From: Bettongia penicillata ogilbyi
Taxonomy: Eukaryota; Chordata; Mammalia; Diprotodontia; Potoroidae
Assembly: GCA_023548195.1 (NCBI GenBank)
Contig: JAJHZJ010000336.1
Coordinates: 4,754,704 to 4,818,703, forward strand
Direction: 5' to 3'
DNA length: 64,000 bases
The translations under genes were made by a program, and so were the position numbers. Below are positions 1 through 11,470 of the stretch, one piece after another (position 1 is the first letter of the stretch; each line of letters starts with the position of its first letter). The notes beneath the pieces are model-generated. The model did not search any database, was not told the origin of the DNA, and saw only the letters and a program-made list of their open reading frames with translations.

Positions 1-388
1 GAGTCCTAGAAATGACCTCATAATACAGGATTTGCCTTAAAGTTACAAATTAAGAACATAATGTTTATCAGATGGAAAGGAAAACAAATCAAAGATGCAA
101 TTTATCATGATAGATCATAATAGTCAGAACAGTTCAGCTTTAAGTTCTTCTAGGATGAAATGAAGATATTGCAAATCACAAAGATTCAACCAATAGTAGT
201 TTTATGAGAGCAGGTTTACTTTTATCTAGTTTTTTTAAAGTATTATCTGATATCTTAAAATATAGGCTAGCATTAGCTAGTATTTTTGTTTGTATCATGA
301 GCAAGTAAATTTTAAATGTAAAGTCCTATTAAACTTTAGGTAAGCCTTATGTATTGTTTAATTTCAATTATTTATATATTTGAGATCT

Positions 389-482
389 GGGGGCAGCTAG
401 GTGGTGCAGTGTATAGAGCATGAGCCCTGGAGTCTATAGGATCTGAGTTCAAATATGGCCTTAGACACTATGTGACCCTGCA
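389..482 (+). repeat. Marsupial tRNA-headed SINE
   Basis: Head GGGCAGCTAGGTGG, an A-box-like TGGTGCAGTGTATAGAGC, CCTGGAGTCTATAGGATC, and a B-box-like GAGTTCAAAT, then CACTATGTGACCCTG. The 3' part is replaced by a (GA)n run. Confidence 0.85.
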
Positions 483-485
483 CAG

Positions 486-539
486 TGAGGGAGGGGAGAG
501 GGAAAGGGAAAGGGAAAGAGAAAGAGGGAGAGAGAGAGA

Positions 540-622
<83 letters not shown>

Positions 623-625
623 AGA
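486..625. repeat. (GA)n microsatellite
   Basis: GGGA/GGAAA units grading into uninterrupted GA dinucleotides, joined directly to the 3' end of the preceding SINE. It probably grew from that element's tail. Confidence 0.95.
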
Positions 626-784
626 TGAATATTTAGCTTCTACATTCATTTCTTACTACACTGAAATTAGCTCTCAATCTTTTATCTTTCATTGAACTTC
701 CTATGACTGACTCCTTGGTTTCAGCTTCCTATAATTGGGAGTTGTTCTATCCTAGATCCTTTTTCTCCTCCTGAAATATCAAAC

Positions 785-1315
785 CGTGCATACCATTTGA
801 TGCAGTGATGCCACTAGTAGACCTATATTCCCAAAGAAATCAAAGAAAGAGGAAAACATCACATATGCACAAAATATTTATAGCTCTTTTTTTTGGTAGT
901 GGTAAAGAATTGGAAATTAAGGAAGAGCTTATCAATCGGGGAATGGTTAAACAAGTCATGGTATATGAATGTAATAGAATACTACGGAGTTGTAAGAAAT
1001 GATGGTTTCTGAGTAGCCTGAGAATATGAAATGTTGCAAAATGAAGTGAGCATACAAGCAAGAGAATAGTTTAGATGTAACAACATAATGAACAATTTTG
1101 AGCAACTTAAGGAATGATCAACTCTGATTCCAGAGGGCAGATGATGAAGAATTCTACCCACTTCCTGATAGAGATGACACACTACATATGCAGAATAACC
1201 CCCACATATTTTTGGACACAGCCAGTACAGGAATTTGTTTTGCTTGATTTTGTATATTTATTATGAAGGTTTTTTTTTATTTTTCTAGTGATAGTGAAGA
1301 AATGAAAAAGACAAA
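785..1315 (+). mobile_element. L1 LINE 3'-end fragment
   Basis: It carries the L1 3' motif series seen in other copies here: a 'tttgatgcagtgatgccac' variant, CAAAATATTTATAGCTC, GAATTGGAAATTAAGG, GGGGAATGGTTAAACAAG and TATGAATGTAATAGAATACT. It is 5'-truncated and diverged, with no intact reading frame. Confidence 0.75.
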
Positions 1316-2390
1316 AAACCAATGATTAATAATGGGCGGAAGGGGAGATAATTTGACTTTTTAAAATGAGAAAATATTTAAAATTGTTGAGACTGCTATA
1401 TGCATGATTTCAATTGTGCTGGTGAGTCTGATTTCCCACGAGTGTGAGATGGACAACAAAAACCTTTGCCCTTTATTCATCTTCCATGAACTTTGGTTGT
1501 GTGTGAACAGGGGTCTCTCTGGCTATACCTTAAGACCTGGGAGAACTACTGAGAAAAGGACTAGGAGACCACTGGAAATGAATGTCTCCATATAAGAGTA
1601 TTTGCTATAGATTCTTTTTCTATTTCTTTTTGATTTTTTTGTAAAAATAAACTGTGATTGCAGCAATGCTTATTCTATGAAGCAATGAATACTTTGGATG
1701 GTGAATTGAAAGAGATAGAAATCCACAAATTGGTGAAAAATTGGTAGGATGGAATATTTCACATTTTAATATTTGAACAATATTTTATTTCATCACCTAT
1801 ATTAATTTTGGACCCAGCAAGCAAAGAATTAATACAAGTTACTTATTGATGCCCCCAGAAGACCTTACCAGTTAGGAAGCAGCTAAGGCATCTGCAGGCT
1901 AAGTCCCTTCTCTCTGATGCCCAGAGCCTATATCCTCTTTGAGAAGAGCTCTCTCACTTTAAAAAATATATATATGTATTTATTTTTAGTTTACAACATT
2001 CGGTTCCACAAGCATTTCAGCTTTAAATTTTCTCCTTCTTCCTCACCTCCCCAAGACAACATGCAATCTGATGTAGGTTCTACATGTACATCCATATTAA
2101 GCATGTTTTCACGTTCGTTATTTGTCTCTTACTTTCTTCGGAGAAAGTAACTTAAAAGGCCTGGACTGATTCAAGTACATCACTGCAGGTAAGTCCCTTT
2201 CTGGAGGACTGATCCTATAATAACACAGTGTTTCTGTAGTCCTGCAGAGGGAAATACAGAAGATACTCATCCAAAGATCTCAAGTGGATCCAGTATCAGC
2301 TCGTCAAATATCTCATAGAAACTGGGTTGTTTATGCTTCCTTGTCCACTCACAGGGTGCCCAACAATGGGATGTAAACAAGAATACTAAC
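1316..2390. other. Gene-free AT-rich stretch
   Basis: No gene is seen. At about 1985-2115 a pyrimidine-rich fragment (TTTAAATTTTCTCCTTCTTCC, then AACATGCAATCTGATGTAGG) resembles a block at 12.06-12.22 kb and may be one old interspersed repeat on the opposite strand; I cannot name it. Confidence 0.5.
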
Positions 2391-2637
2391 AATGGCTAAT
2401 ATATCTACTGCATTTACTAAATACCAGGTCCTATGTTAAACACTTTACAATTATTGTCTCATTTGATCCTAATAACAACCCTGGGAAGTGGGTGTTATTA
2501 TCATCCCCATTTTATATTTGAGGAAACAGAAGTTAAATGACTCAAGCAGGTCACATAGCTACATAAGTGTATGAGGCTGGACTTGAACTCAGGTCTTCCT
2601 GACTCCAGGTTGCTCTATCCATGGTGCCATGTAACTG
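2391..2637 (+). repeat. MIR/CORE-SINE
   Basis: ACTAAATACCAGGTCCTATG, CTCATTTGATCCTAATAACA, CCCCATTTTATATTTGAGG, AGGTCACATAGCTACATAAG and CTTGAACTCAGGTCTTCC: the ordered blocks of a mammalian CORE-SINE, nearly full length. Confidence 0.85.
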
Positions 2638-2639
2638 TC

Positions 2640-3150
2640 TAAAGAAACTCAAACTATGTATTTACTAGAACTCCTATGGTCGAAATGGTCCTATGTCTGG
2701 GAGAGTTCTGTTTGTCTAGGATAACATCAGGCTTGTAGCCACTGGTTAGATAATTAGGTAGTGTTTCCTTGTTAGGTACTGTTTATTTGCTTGCACAGTC
2801 TATCCTCAGAATTAAAACTATCTGCCAAATTCAAACATGTTTGTCTGCTTCCATCAAGAGCCAACACAATTGTACCAAAGTCACCTGACTAGTTCTCACT
2901 GAAACATAGAGAATTCAGAAAGGGAGCAGCATCATGATCTGGTTTCTGATTGGATAAATTTACAAATGCACAGATCCTTTGACAGTGTGGCCACCTCACA
3001 GGGAGAGTAGAGGATAAATATATGGGATAGAAGGTCACTGCAACTCCAAAAAACCATAGAGAGCTAAGCACTTACTTAGCGTGCAAACCACCATGGATGA
3101 GCTTACAGCTCCTCAGGACTCAGGTTCTTTTGCTGGATAGGATGAGATGG
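2640..3150. other. No gene or clear repeat
   Basis: AT-rich sequence with only chance open frames. I see nothing I can name. Confidence 0.5.
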
Positions 3151-3155
3151 AGCAT

Positions 3156-3265
3156 AGATTTTGAGATGAGGATATTGATGCCTGGAGCAGTCAAGTGATT
3201 TGACCAGAATCACACAGGTATTAAGTGACTTGAGTTCTCTTTCTCCAAATTCAGTACTCTGTCTC
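3156..3265 (+). repeat. MIR fragment
   Basis: TTTTGAGATGAGGATATTG followed by CAAGTGATTTGACCAG and ATCACACAGGTATTAAG, the central MIR/CORE region, diverged. Confidence 0.65.
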
Positions 3266-3716
3266 TTTCCTGCTCCTGTCTCATACAATCTGTCTATTCC
3301 TGACTCCATTCAGACTCTTCTGCTTTTACTCCCTTTTTAATCTACACTATGTCACTTCCAATCTGAGATAAACTCACTTCCTGCTAGCCCCTGTCTAGAT
3401 ATCTTGAGAGATACCTTTTCTCCTTCGGCCTCAGATGCCCTGTCAAAAAATAACTCTTCTCTTGGTAGGAGTGATTCATATATCAGTGTTTGTGTGGTTA
3501 AAGATGTTGAAGAGTCCTGAAAAAAAAATGAATATGGTATCTTGGGAAAATCCTTCTCCCCTGGGGATACCTGAGCTGATGATGGCATCTATTGGCAACC
3601 AGGGAAGTGAGTGCCAACCGTACCTGCTCATCGGATCTGTCAACCAGGATGCAGTCACCTATTCCCAGAATACATCAGCTCTACTACGCAAATGAATTAG
3701 CACTCAGGTTCAAGTT

Positions 3717-3842
3717 TGGAGCAGGAGGCTGAGGTAGCCATCTTCTTGCTGACCTTGCACAGCCCTCCTTCATTCAAATCAAAGTCAACTGCAAGTCATG
3801 TCACCATTTCCCTGATGTCAAAAATGAAGGACAAACACAACC
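3717..3842 (+). repeat. SINE fragment
   Basis: GCAAGTCATGTCACCATTTCC, then TGATGTCAAAAATGAAGGAC and AAACACAA. It shares the 'gaaggacaaacaca' end with the block at 29.38-29.56 kb, so both are copies of one interspersed family. Confidence 0.6.
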
Positions 3843-4549
3843 TGTGAGTAGACCAAGCTGCCTGAATGGGGACCTAGCTAGGTGGGTAACTCAGCTTGTC
3901 CTCTCTTTTTCCCTCTCTCTCTTTTTCTCCCTCTCCCTCTCCTCCTCTCCAAAGAAAGATAAATTTTGATGGCCAGAAGCTGCCCAGCTAACTTGGGGTA
4001 TACCAGCTAGATTTCTTTCTTTCTGACCATGAGAACAAATATATAGCAGGTGGGGGTCAAGATCACCCCTTCTGACATTGCTCCCATTTGGCTGCCTGAC
4101 AATCCCCTCCCCAGGAAGTAGACCTGAATGTTTCATAAACTGCCACACCTCAATTCACCTTTGTTATAAAACATGAAATTCTAGTTAGGAGGAAAAAACA
4201 CAGAAAAGTTTAATATAGGGAATGGCACTGAGTTTCTGGTATAGACTAATATTTTCCCCAGAGCTAATACATGCATATCACATATTGTGACTGACCCAAG
4301 ATGCATATGGTCAGAGAAGAAAAGCAAAAATTTTGAAATAACTTTATAAATAAGAGATGATAAAGGTTACTATTCCCTGTCTTCTGCAGAATTCCCCCTT
4401 TATTCCTTCCAGTTGAATTTTCTCTAAGAAAAGTTTGTTCTTAAGGATTCCAGATGTCCATGTGAAGATCTCTCATATTGGCAAAAGGAAGGGGAAAATT
4501 CAAACTTTGGTCACAAAATGGAGGAAGGTATGTAAGTTCTACAGAAAAG
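3843..4549. other. No gene seen
   Basis: Contains a CT-rich run at 3899-3950. The rest is AT-rich unique or unrecognised old repeat sequence. Confidence 0.5.
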
Positions 4550-4550
4550 A

Positions 4551-4740
4551 TCCCTAGGTATAGTAAGTGGATCGAGCACTGGACTTGAGGCAAAGGACCT
4601 GGGTTCAAATCTACCATTTATTATTTGGGTAACAGCATAGTCACTTCAACCCTTAAGGTGAAGTTCCTCATCTGTAAAATTAAAGAACTGAATTAGGTAT
4701 GTTTAAGGTTTGTTCCAGCTATAGAATCCTATGATTCTAT
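4551..4740 (+). repeat. MIR-like SINE
   Basis: Head 'tagtaagtggatcgagcac', B-box-like GGGTTCAAATCTACC, then CCTCATCTGTAAAATTAAAG and CTATAGAATCCTATGATTC. Diverged full-length SINE. Confidence 0.7.
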
Positions 4741-5189
4741 GTTTTCAAGTATCTCTTGCGTTTGTTGTCTAGGTTGGCTCATCCATACCTTAACTATTTA
4801 AGGTGTATCAACTATTTATTGCTGTCTCAACTGAGGCACTGACCAGTATAGTGGGGTGAAAGAAGTGTTTGGGAATGAGTGGTAGAGGACAGGGAAATAG
4901 TAATGAATGAAAAGGTCAGTCTTGAGTGGTAGTGGTCTTCCAAACGGTTGAGGAGAGGTGTAGAAAAAAGACTATGAGATATCTATCTGGTCCAATCTTC
5001 TCTAATTCCAGAGGAATATTCCCTGATCTGCTTCAAGTAGGGGAGTGTCAGACTATTGATCGTTTTCTAATTTAGAGGCAAGAGTTCCAACCCTGAGCTC
5101 CCTCCAACCTTCATTATCTCACTCCTTCAGGGATAGCTTGTCCTTCCCAGGATCCCCTTTGTAACCAAGGGGAATTTTCCCCAACTACC

Positions 5190-5327
5190 AGCTGTCAGTC
5201 ATCAAGCATTTATGAAGCAGTTACTACTAGTCAGGCACTGTGCTAAGCCCTGGGAAACAAAGGCAAAAACAAAAAACAAAAAAACAGTCCTCACCCTCAA
5301 GGAGTGTACTTCCTAAAGTCTAGGTTT
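5190..5327 (+). repeat. SINE of the 'CATTTATTAAGC' type
   Basis: AAGCATTTATGAAGCAG, AGGCACTGTGCTAAGCCC, an A-rich CAAAAACAAAAAAC stretch and CACCCTCAAGGAGTGTAC. The same family appears at 6.86, 8.88 and 16.66 kb. Confidence 0.75.
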
Positions 5328-5329
5328 GG

Positions 5330-6100
5330 TTTCTCCATTGTCAGGGTTTTTAAAATAATTCAGAGCCTCAGTCAATTAGAAATCCTGTTGAGTTAATTGA
5401 ATTCTCACCTCTGCCCTTATCTACCCTGGGGAGAAAGAGAGAAATTGTAATATCATTAATATGGACAAGTTCACATTCTCCCCGAATAAAAAAAAAAGCA
5501 CTCAAATCCATCACAGGGTTTCCTGAATGTGTGCCAGTGAAGTGCCACTGAAGTTTTAAGACTATGGTAATCTTGTGGAAAAGGCATCTCAAAGACTTTA
5601 ATTTTTGTATCGTGTTTTGTTTGACTTTTCCCTTAGTTACCAACTAAAGCTTTTTTGAAAAATCCAACCTTGTCAAAGAAATTCATAAGTGAACAATGGG
5701 TAGAGAAGGTCACAAAAGACAAAGACAAGTTAAATATAACATTAAAAAGATTTTGCCTGGATAAGTCAATGTAATTAGAATAAGAAGAGAAATTGTCAAG
5801 TGAGCCATACTGCTGCCATTTGCTTTTGAACTTCCTCCTTTCTCAGTCCTCAGCCTACGGCTCCCCTACCTGGCAAAGCCACTCCTGAACTGGGATCTCT
5901 TTTCATCTGCCATAGATCTATGAACTAGAATTGAGTAGCAGGTGACAAAGATCTCAGTTGTTCCCCGTTCCCATTACAAGGGTTCAGTATGGGTCTAGGA
6001 CCTCCTCTTATCCTGGTGCACAGCTTGAGCACCAGAGTGCTGCCAATTTGAGTGTGCTCCAGGCCACTATCCCCATTATCTAGACCTCCTTATCTATCTC
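5330..6100. other. No gene seen
   Basis: A minus-strand open frame of 91 codons at 5368-5643 shows no recognisable domain. No other feature. Confidence 0.5.
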
Positions 6101-6760
6101 CTTATGTTGGCCTGTGCTGGAAAAAGGATTCCTTGGGATTTTTTTCTGAATTTCTCCATTGGTATTTTATCTGATGCATTTTCTAGGTCTTCTTGGAGGA
6201 GTTTTGTGGAGGGCAGTTCTCTCATACCACTTCTTATTATGCTGCCATCTTGGCTCCATCTCCCTAAACCTGGTGCATCTTAACTTCCCAGAACGTCTGT
6301 TTCACCTCCAAAGAGATGACTTCCATTCACATCCTCTTAGCCCAAATTGACAACCTCTCTCCTTAATCTAAGTGTGACAGCTTAATGTATCTCATTAGCG
6401 TTAAGTAGCCTTACTGTGCTGACCACCGAGGCCCCAGGAACAGAGATGGAATGCCAAATCCTTGATGTCCACCTGGCTGAAACCTTCAGGATACATCACC
6501 CTATTAAAAATGGTACCAGCTTTCCCCCCTGATTAAGAATTCTAAGCTCTACCATTTGATAAAATATTCTTACCATCATTTGACTCTTCTCTGAATTAGG
6601 ATATTTAATCCTTTAATGTAAGGTCTACCTGCCTGAAAACAATTCACTTGATTGTATGCCATGGACATTTCTTGACATTCTGGACTGATTGTTTTCTTTA
6701 TGCCTAAGTCTAGCACTTGTATAATAAATCCTCTTTTCTGACTGAAATATATATATATAA
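6101..6760. other. Possible L1 5' end fragment and LTR-like sequence
   Basis: TGCTGCCATCTTGGCTCC near 6240 resembles the reverse complement of the L1 5' end motif at 34.15 kb (AAGATGGCAGAATGA). Downstream, 6360-6760 ends with a poly(A)-signal context (ATAATAAATCCTCTTTTCTG) as in some retroviral-type LTRs. Both calls are weak. Confidence 0.25.
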
Positions 6761-6854
6761 ATCTACCTCATCAATGTCCCCTGGGAGGGGTGCTTTACAA
6801 TGACATATTATATTTTAACAAGGGGATATTTTAAATGGATGAATGAATGAAGGG

Positions 6855-6965
6855 AGGGAAGAGCATTTATTAAATACTTGCTGTGTGCCAGGCATTAGGC
6901 TAAGTGCTGGTGATAAAAATACAAAAAAATAAAACAGTCCCTGTTCTCAAGGAGTTACTGAAATG
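6855..6965 (+). repeat. SINE of the 'CATTTATTAAGC' type
   Basis: AGCATTTATTAAATACTTGC, GTGCCAGGCATTAGGC, an A-rich stretch, and CCTGTTCTCAAGGAGTTAC. Confidence 0.75.
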
Positions 6966-7299
6966 TAACAAATTCCTGTGAAAAGAGGAGGATGGGTAGA
7001 CCTCAAAGGAACTTTTTCTTTAGTCTCTATTGATAACATTTCCACGTATCACCCAGTCATGGCTTCCTCTTTCATCCACAGGTATGTTGACCTAAAGACA
7101 AATAAAACCAACAACCATGTGGGAGCATCCAGAGAGGAATGGGTAGATCTCCCCACTGAATTTACTTCCTGCTCTAAATCCTCTGATTAAATTTGCTTAC
7201 TATCTGTGTGGCCCTGCACAAGTTATTTTATCCCCCTTTGTTTTCATCTATACTTTGAGGTTCCATTTAGCTCAGAATGTATGATCTTGTGATTAAAGC

Positions 7300-7460
7300 T
7301 GAAAACAAACCATGTGTTCAGTGGTTGAGAAAATGGCTGAACAAGATATGGCATATGAATGTAAAGGAATATTACTTTGCCCTAAGGAATGTCAAATATG
7401 AAGAATTCACAGAAACACAAGAAACCTTGTTTGATGTGATACAACATGAAGAGAGAAGAG
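7300..7460 (+). mobile_element. L1 LINE fragment
   Basis: GAAAATGGCTGAACAAGATA, GGCATATGAATGTAAAGG and AATATTACTTTGCC correspond to the L1 3' part seen at 27.0 kb. Short and diverged. Confidence 0.6.
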
Positions 7461-7564
7461 CGAAAGGAATACTATAGCAATGATTACAACAATAGTAATA
7501 AAATCAATATTAAGAGATAACAAAACTCAGGTCAAATGCAATGGACAAAGCCACTACTACACCA

Positions 7565-8193
7565 TCAAAATTAAAGCATTTCTTTCCTGTTTGGTTTAAC
7601 TGATTTTTTTAAAAATGTAAAAATGTATTTGATTGATGACTTTGTTTTGACCTCATATTCATTTCCACGTACGTCCATCCATAAATATTTATCCCTCTTC
7701 CCTCCCTTTCCCACATAAGTCATTTCTGTAAGAATGATGGCCAAAAAAGGACAAACCAAACTAATGAACCCATCAATTGTGTCTGACTCTATATGCAATA
7801 TTCCACAGTCATCATGCCCTATTTTTGCAATGAAAGTAAAGAGGGGCATTTCCCAACTCTTCTCTGGGGCCAAGCTTAGTACTTAACTCTTCTGGTGAAA
7901 TGGACTTTATTAAAAGTGGTTTGTCTGGATTTTTGTTAGGAAATATCTATTGTGTCAAAATAAAATGAAAAGTGAGAGCTTCCCTGGGAATGGCAGATGC
8001 TCCTACAGATTTTGCCAAATTATCTCCTCCAGTGTCTGAACTCACAGTTCAATTCTACAAACACTTATTATATACATAGAATGTTTTTCTTTTAAAAAAA
8101 TTGCTATCTTATGGAGATTTTTTAAAAAATTTACAATGTATCTATTTCTGAATATGCACCTCCTCTCTTCCCTCCCTAGCAAGGCATTTCTTG

Positions 8194-8194
<1 letters not shown>
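7565..8194. other. Unrecognised AT-rich sequence
   Basis: A minus-strand frame of 100 codons (7571-7873) has no recognisable domain. The 8130-8190 pyrimidine-rich part resembles the fragments at 2.0 and 12.1 kb. No gene is supported. Confidence 0.4.

Positions 8195-8264
<70 letters not shown>
8195..8264. repeat. (GA)n microsatellite
   Basis: About 70 bp of uninterrupted GA dinucleotides. Confidence 0.97.
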
Positions 8265-8266
<2 letters not shown>

Positions 8267-8541
8267 CACAGTAATGCAAAGGTAACACCTTGAATGTGTC
8301 TGACAACATATTCAATATTCTATACCCAGGGTACCCCAACTCTGCAATGAAGAAAGGGAAAACTACAAAATACTCCAGACTGCCAAATGGCAGAAGAATT
8401 TTTTACAGCTTAAAAATAGATCTCTTTGGAGGCACAGGGTTAATAGCATACAAGAGATTTTATAATGGTTCAGATATTTCAGATGCCAGGATCAGAACAG
8501 TATCGACATAGTAAAAAGAGAGAGTAAAATATAGGAAATGG

Positions 8542-8811
8542 ATGCTTAGGGAGCATGACCTGGTGTTTGTCCAAAGACAGCATCTAGCCATCATGTGGAC
8601 TTTGGATAAGTTATTCCATTACATGTGGAGACAACACTTCACTTTATTAACAGATCACAGAGCCCTGAGGTGGCTGTCCACTATGAAGAACTCCACTTCA
8701 GAGTTGCAGCCCTGGGGACAGAAGCACAAATAATTCACCATGAAGACAGAGCACCTCCCTGGAACTGAGAACGCATTCACCAATTTTCTCTCTGCCACGG
8801 AAAACTGTTAA
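8542..8811 (+). pseudogene. Degenerate Ty3/Gypsy-type RNase H fragment
   Basis: The + frame from 8542 reads through an RNase H-like segment of a retroelement pol. It shows RQHLAIMWTLDKLFHY (family type 'ECLAI.WA.EKLR.Y'), then LLTDHRALRWLSTMKN, which fits the hallmark TDH..L.WL motif. After a stop at 8731-8733 the same frame resumes with TEHLPGTENAFTNFLS, fitting the EH.PG..N..AD.LS motif. RNase H degrades the RNA of the RNA-DNA hybrid in reverse transcription; this copy is broken. No reverse transcriptase or integrase is recognised around it. Intact Gypsy elements are absent from mammals, so this is an old remnant or part of a diverged element. Confidence 0.7.
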
Positions 8812-8879
8812 TCAGAAACTTTCAGCTTAAAAACAAAGAGCAATGTCTTTATGTTTTAAATGGGGAGGAAAATATCAAA

Positions 8880-9000
8880 TTGAATCAACGGGCATATATT
8901 CAATGTCTACTGTGTGACAGGCACTGGAGGAGATACACAAATTAGCTAAGACATAAACCCTACCCTCAAAATACTTACTATCTAATAAGGGAACAAAATA
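8880..9000 (+). repeat. SINE of the 'CATTTATTAAGC' type
   Basis: GGGCATATATTCAATGTC, TACTGTGTGACAGGCACTGG, and CCTACCCTCAAAATACTTAC; diverged copy. Confidence 0.65.
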
Positions 9001-9044
9001 CCAATATGGATAGGCAGCTACAACAGTAAGATTTCAGTTCACTT

Positions 9045-9140
9045 TTACATAGTACTTTAATGTTTGCAAATTACTTTTCTCAGAACAACCCTGTGAGGTA
9101 GGAAGTACAATTATTGCTCCCCATTTTAAACACATAAGGG
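9045..9140 (+). repeat. MIR fragment
   Basis: ATAGTACTTTAATGTTTGC, CAACCCTGTGAGGTAGG and CCCCATTTTAAACACATAAG, the core of a MIR-type SINE. Confidence 0.6.
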
Positions 9141-9174
9141 AGGGGGAATATGATCCCCCCACCCAGTTCTGTTG

Positions 9175-9960
9175 ATGTAGCCATAGGATGTAGTCACACA
9201 TGGTGAAGTGTTAATGTGTTAACAAGCTATAATACCCTGATCCCTTCATGAGATTGGAACACCCTTCTGATTGTCAGGAAGGGAGCAATGTAATTGACTC
9301 TGCAAACGAAGTAGGCACAGATCTAGGGGCTTTTAATTGCTAAACTTTGGATGAATTTCAGAGTTTGGAGCATGGGAGAGATTGCAGACTGCCTGTCCAA
9401 GGAAACTTCTGCCAAGGAGAGAATGGAAGGAGGGAATTTATTTATTCCCCACTCCTTCACTCATATAGGACATGAAGTTTTGAAGGGAAGGTAGCTGACC
9501 AGTAGCAGTGCATTCAGTGGGTTTAGAAACACACTCTCCAGTCAGTCCACATGCCTCAGGACAGTAACCCCAAGGGAAGAAGCAGCTTCAAGGAGCATGA
9601 TCACCGGCAGTAGCGAAAAGAGTCAGACTCTAGAGAGGAGCAGACTGTAGGGATGCAGCAGAGACAATGTATCCAAAGGGAATCTTTGAGAGGACTATAC
9701 AAAAATAAGACTTGAAAGTTCTGAAATTGTGATTCAGCAATGCGTTGTCTACTTCCAGTTCTCACTAAAATTGTATTCTTAAGTTTATGCTCAATGGTTA
9801 CTGTATATACTTATTCTATCATATCCTTTGAAACTCTGACTGTATTCTCAATAAACCTTTCTGTACTTTTAAACTTTTCCTTGGACTCCCTTTCTACCCT
9901 TTCATTTTATCTGAAACCTAGATTTCCCTGGAGAATACCATCACTCTCATTTACACCAAG
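9175..9960 (+). other. Possible degraded LTR
   Basis: A non-coding stretch with an AATAAA at 9850-9855 in a retroviral-LTR-like setting (TCTCAATAAACCTTTCTG) followed by a pyrimidine-rich run. No paired LTR or gene is found. It is close to the RNase H remnant but separated by SINE/MIR insertions, so a link is only a guess. Confidence 0.25.
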
Positions 9961-10685
9961 GTCCCTCCCCCCAGCAAAGCTCCCCAACTTTCAAGATACT
10001 CTGTATATTTGCATTCTTTCAGAGCTATAGAGAGTGAACTCAAATGAAAAGACCAATCTTTGTTCAGCCGGAGGACACAATTAGCCCAAATCAAAGGCAT
10101 CAATAGCATAGTGAGAAAAGTAGCAATGGCACATTTCCCTATAAATCTGGGGCACATTCTCCCACAAATATACCCCCAAGTCAAGGGAAGAGTGAATATA
10201 GGGAATATATGTTGAGGGGCACCTGAAAGGAAGGGCAAGCATACCTTGGACGCAAAAAGGTCAGGGATGTCTTCTGATGGGGTCATCAGGCTGCTGTCAT
10301 TGCCTCTTTTTGCTACTGTGCAATTCATTCAAAATGCCTACAAGCCATCTTCATTTGGATGTTCTACTGGCACTTTAAATTACTATGTCCAGAACTGAAT
10401 TTAACTTTCCCCAGAAACTTTCTGCCCTTTCTCACTTTCCTATTTCTGTCAACCACTGCTAACCCAGACATCCATTTTCTCTTTTTTTATTATTGCCTTT
10501 TGTTTTTATATTGTACCTGTAACTAACTCGCACACTGAGTACTTTCCTGTTAGAAAATCAAGTAAAATCATAAATTACACCACACCTTCTGAGGAAGTAT
10601 ATTCCATATTCCATACCTGTACTGGCCACCTCTCCACCGGGAAGAAGGTATATCTCAGATCTTTAGTATCAAAAATTTTTATTAC
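9961..10685. other. No gene seen
   Basis: A 125-codon minus-strand frame (9951-10328) has no recognisable domain and begins and ends without gene-like context. The rest is AT-rich. Confidence 0.45.
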
Positions 10686-10689
10686 GATT

Positions 10690-11010
10690 TATCAAAGTTT
10701 GCTTTTCAATATTGCTCATTTACATGAACATGATTGCAGTCATCATGTGTGTGATTCCCTTGGTTCTGCTCTCTCCAATCTGTATCACTTTATCCAAATT
10801 TTGCATATTTCTCCTAATGCCCCGTTTTTGTTTTTTCTTAAATCTCAGTATTTCCATTACATGCATATAACCCCAATTTGCTCAACCATTCTGAAATCCA
10901 TTGACACCCATTTTATTTCCAGGTCTGTTTATTTGTTTTTATTACCACAAATAGTGTTATTAGGAATATTTCATTATATACACATTCTTCGCCCATTTCT
11001 GAAACCTTGG
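10690..11010 (-). mobile_element. Old L1 3'-end fragment
   Basis: On the + strand it parallels the antisense L1 3' end at 31.1 kb: TATTTCCATTACATGCATAT, TTTGCTCAACCATTCTG, ATTTCCAGGTCTGTTT, and CACAAATAGTGTTATTAGG. Strongly diverged. Confidence 0.6.
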
Positions 11011-11089
11011 GGTTGCGTTTGACTTTTCCCTCTCCTCAGCTTCCACATCCTCTTTTCTATTGTTTCTAACTCCAAAATATCTTACACTA

Positions 11090-11470
11090 TTGTCAAATTA
11101 ATCTTTCTTATTCATAGATTTGATTAAGTCATTCTTCTGCTTGAAACTTTCAATAGCTCCCTATTGCCTACCTATGGCATCCCTGTGAAGATGCTTCACA
11201 ATCTGGTACCATTTTCCCTTTCGTAAAATCTCACAATACTCCCTTCTGTGTTTATTTAACTAGATTACAACTAAACTTCAACCAAAGGAAAAAAAGCATC
11301 TCCTAAACATATCCTATGTTATTCTGCTTTCATGACATTTCTTATGACTATTCTTTTAAAGCTTAACTAAAAAACCATTTTCTTTACGAAGCCTTCCCTG
11401 ATCTGTCATCATTAATGATTCATTTCCCTCAAGCCTAATGTAACACTCTGTTTACACCTATCAATTTTAC
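11090..11470 (+). repeat. L2 LINE fragment
   Basis: CAATAGCTCCCTATTGCC, GCTTCACAATCTGGTACC, and CGAAGCCTTCCCTGATCTG follow the L2 3' region in order. Confidence 0.7.

Noticed and set aside
461..649. Leu/Ser repeat frame
   Set aside because: Translation of a (GA)n microsatellite.
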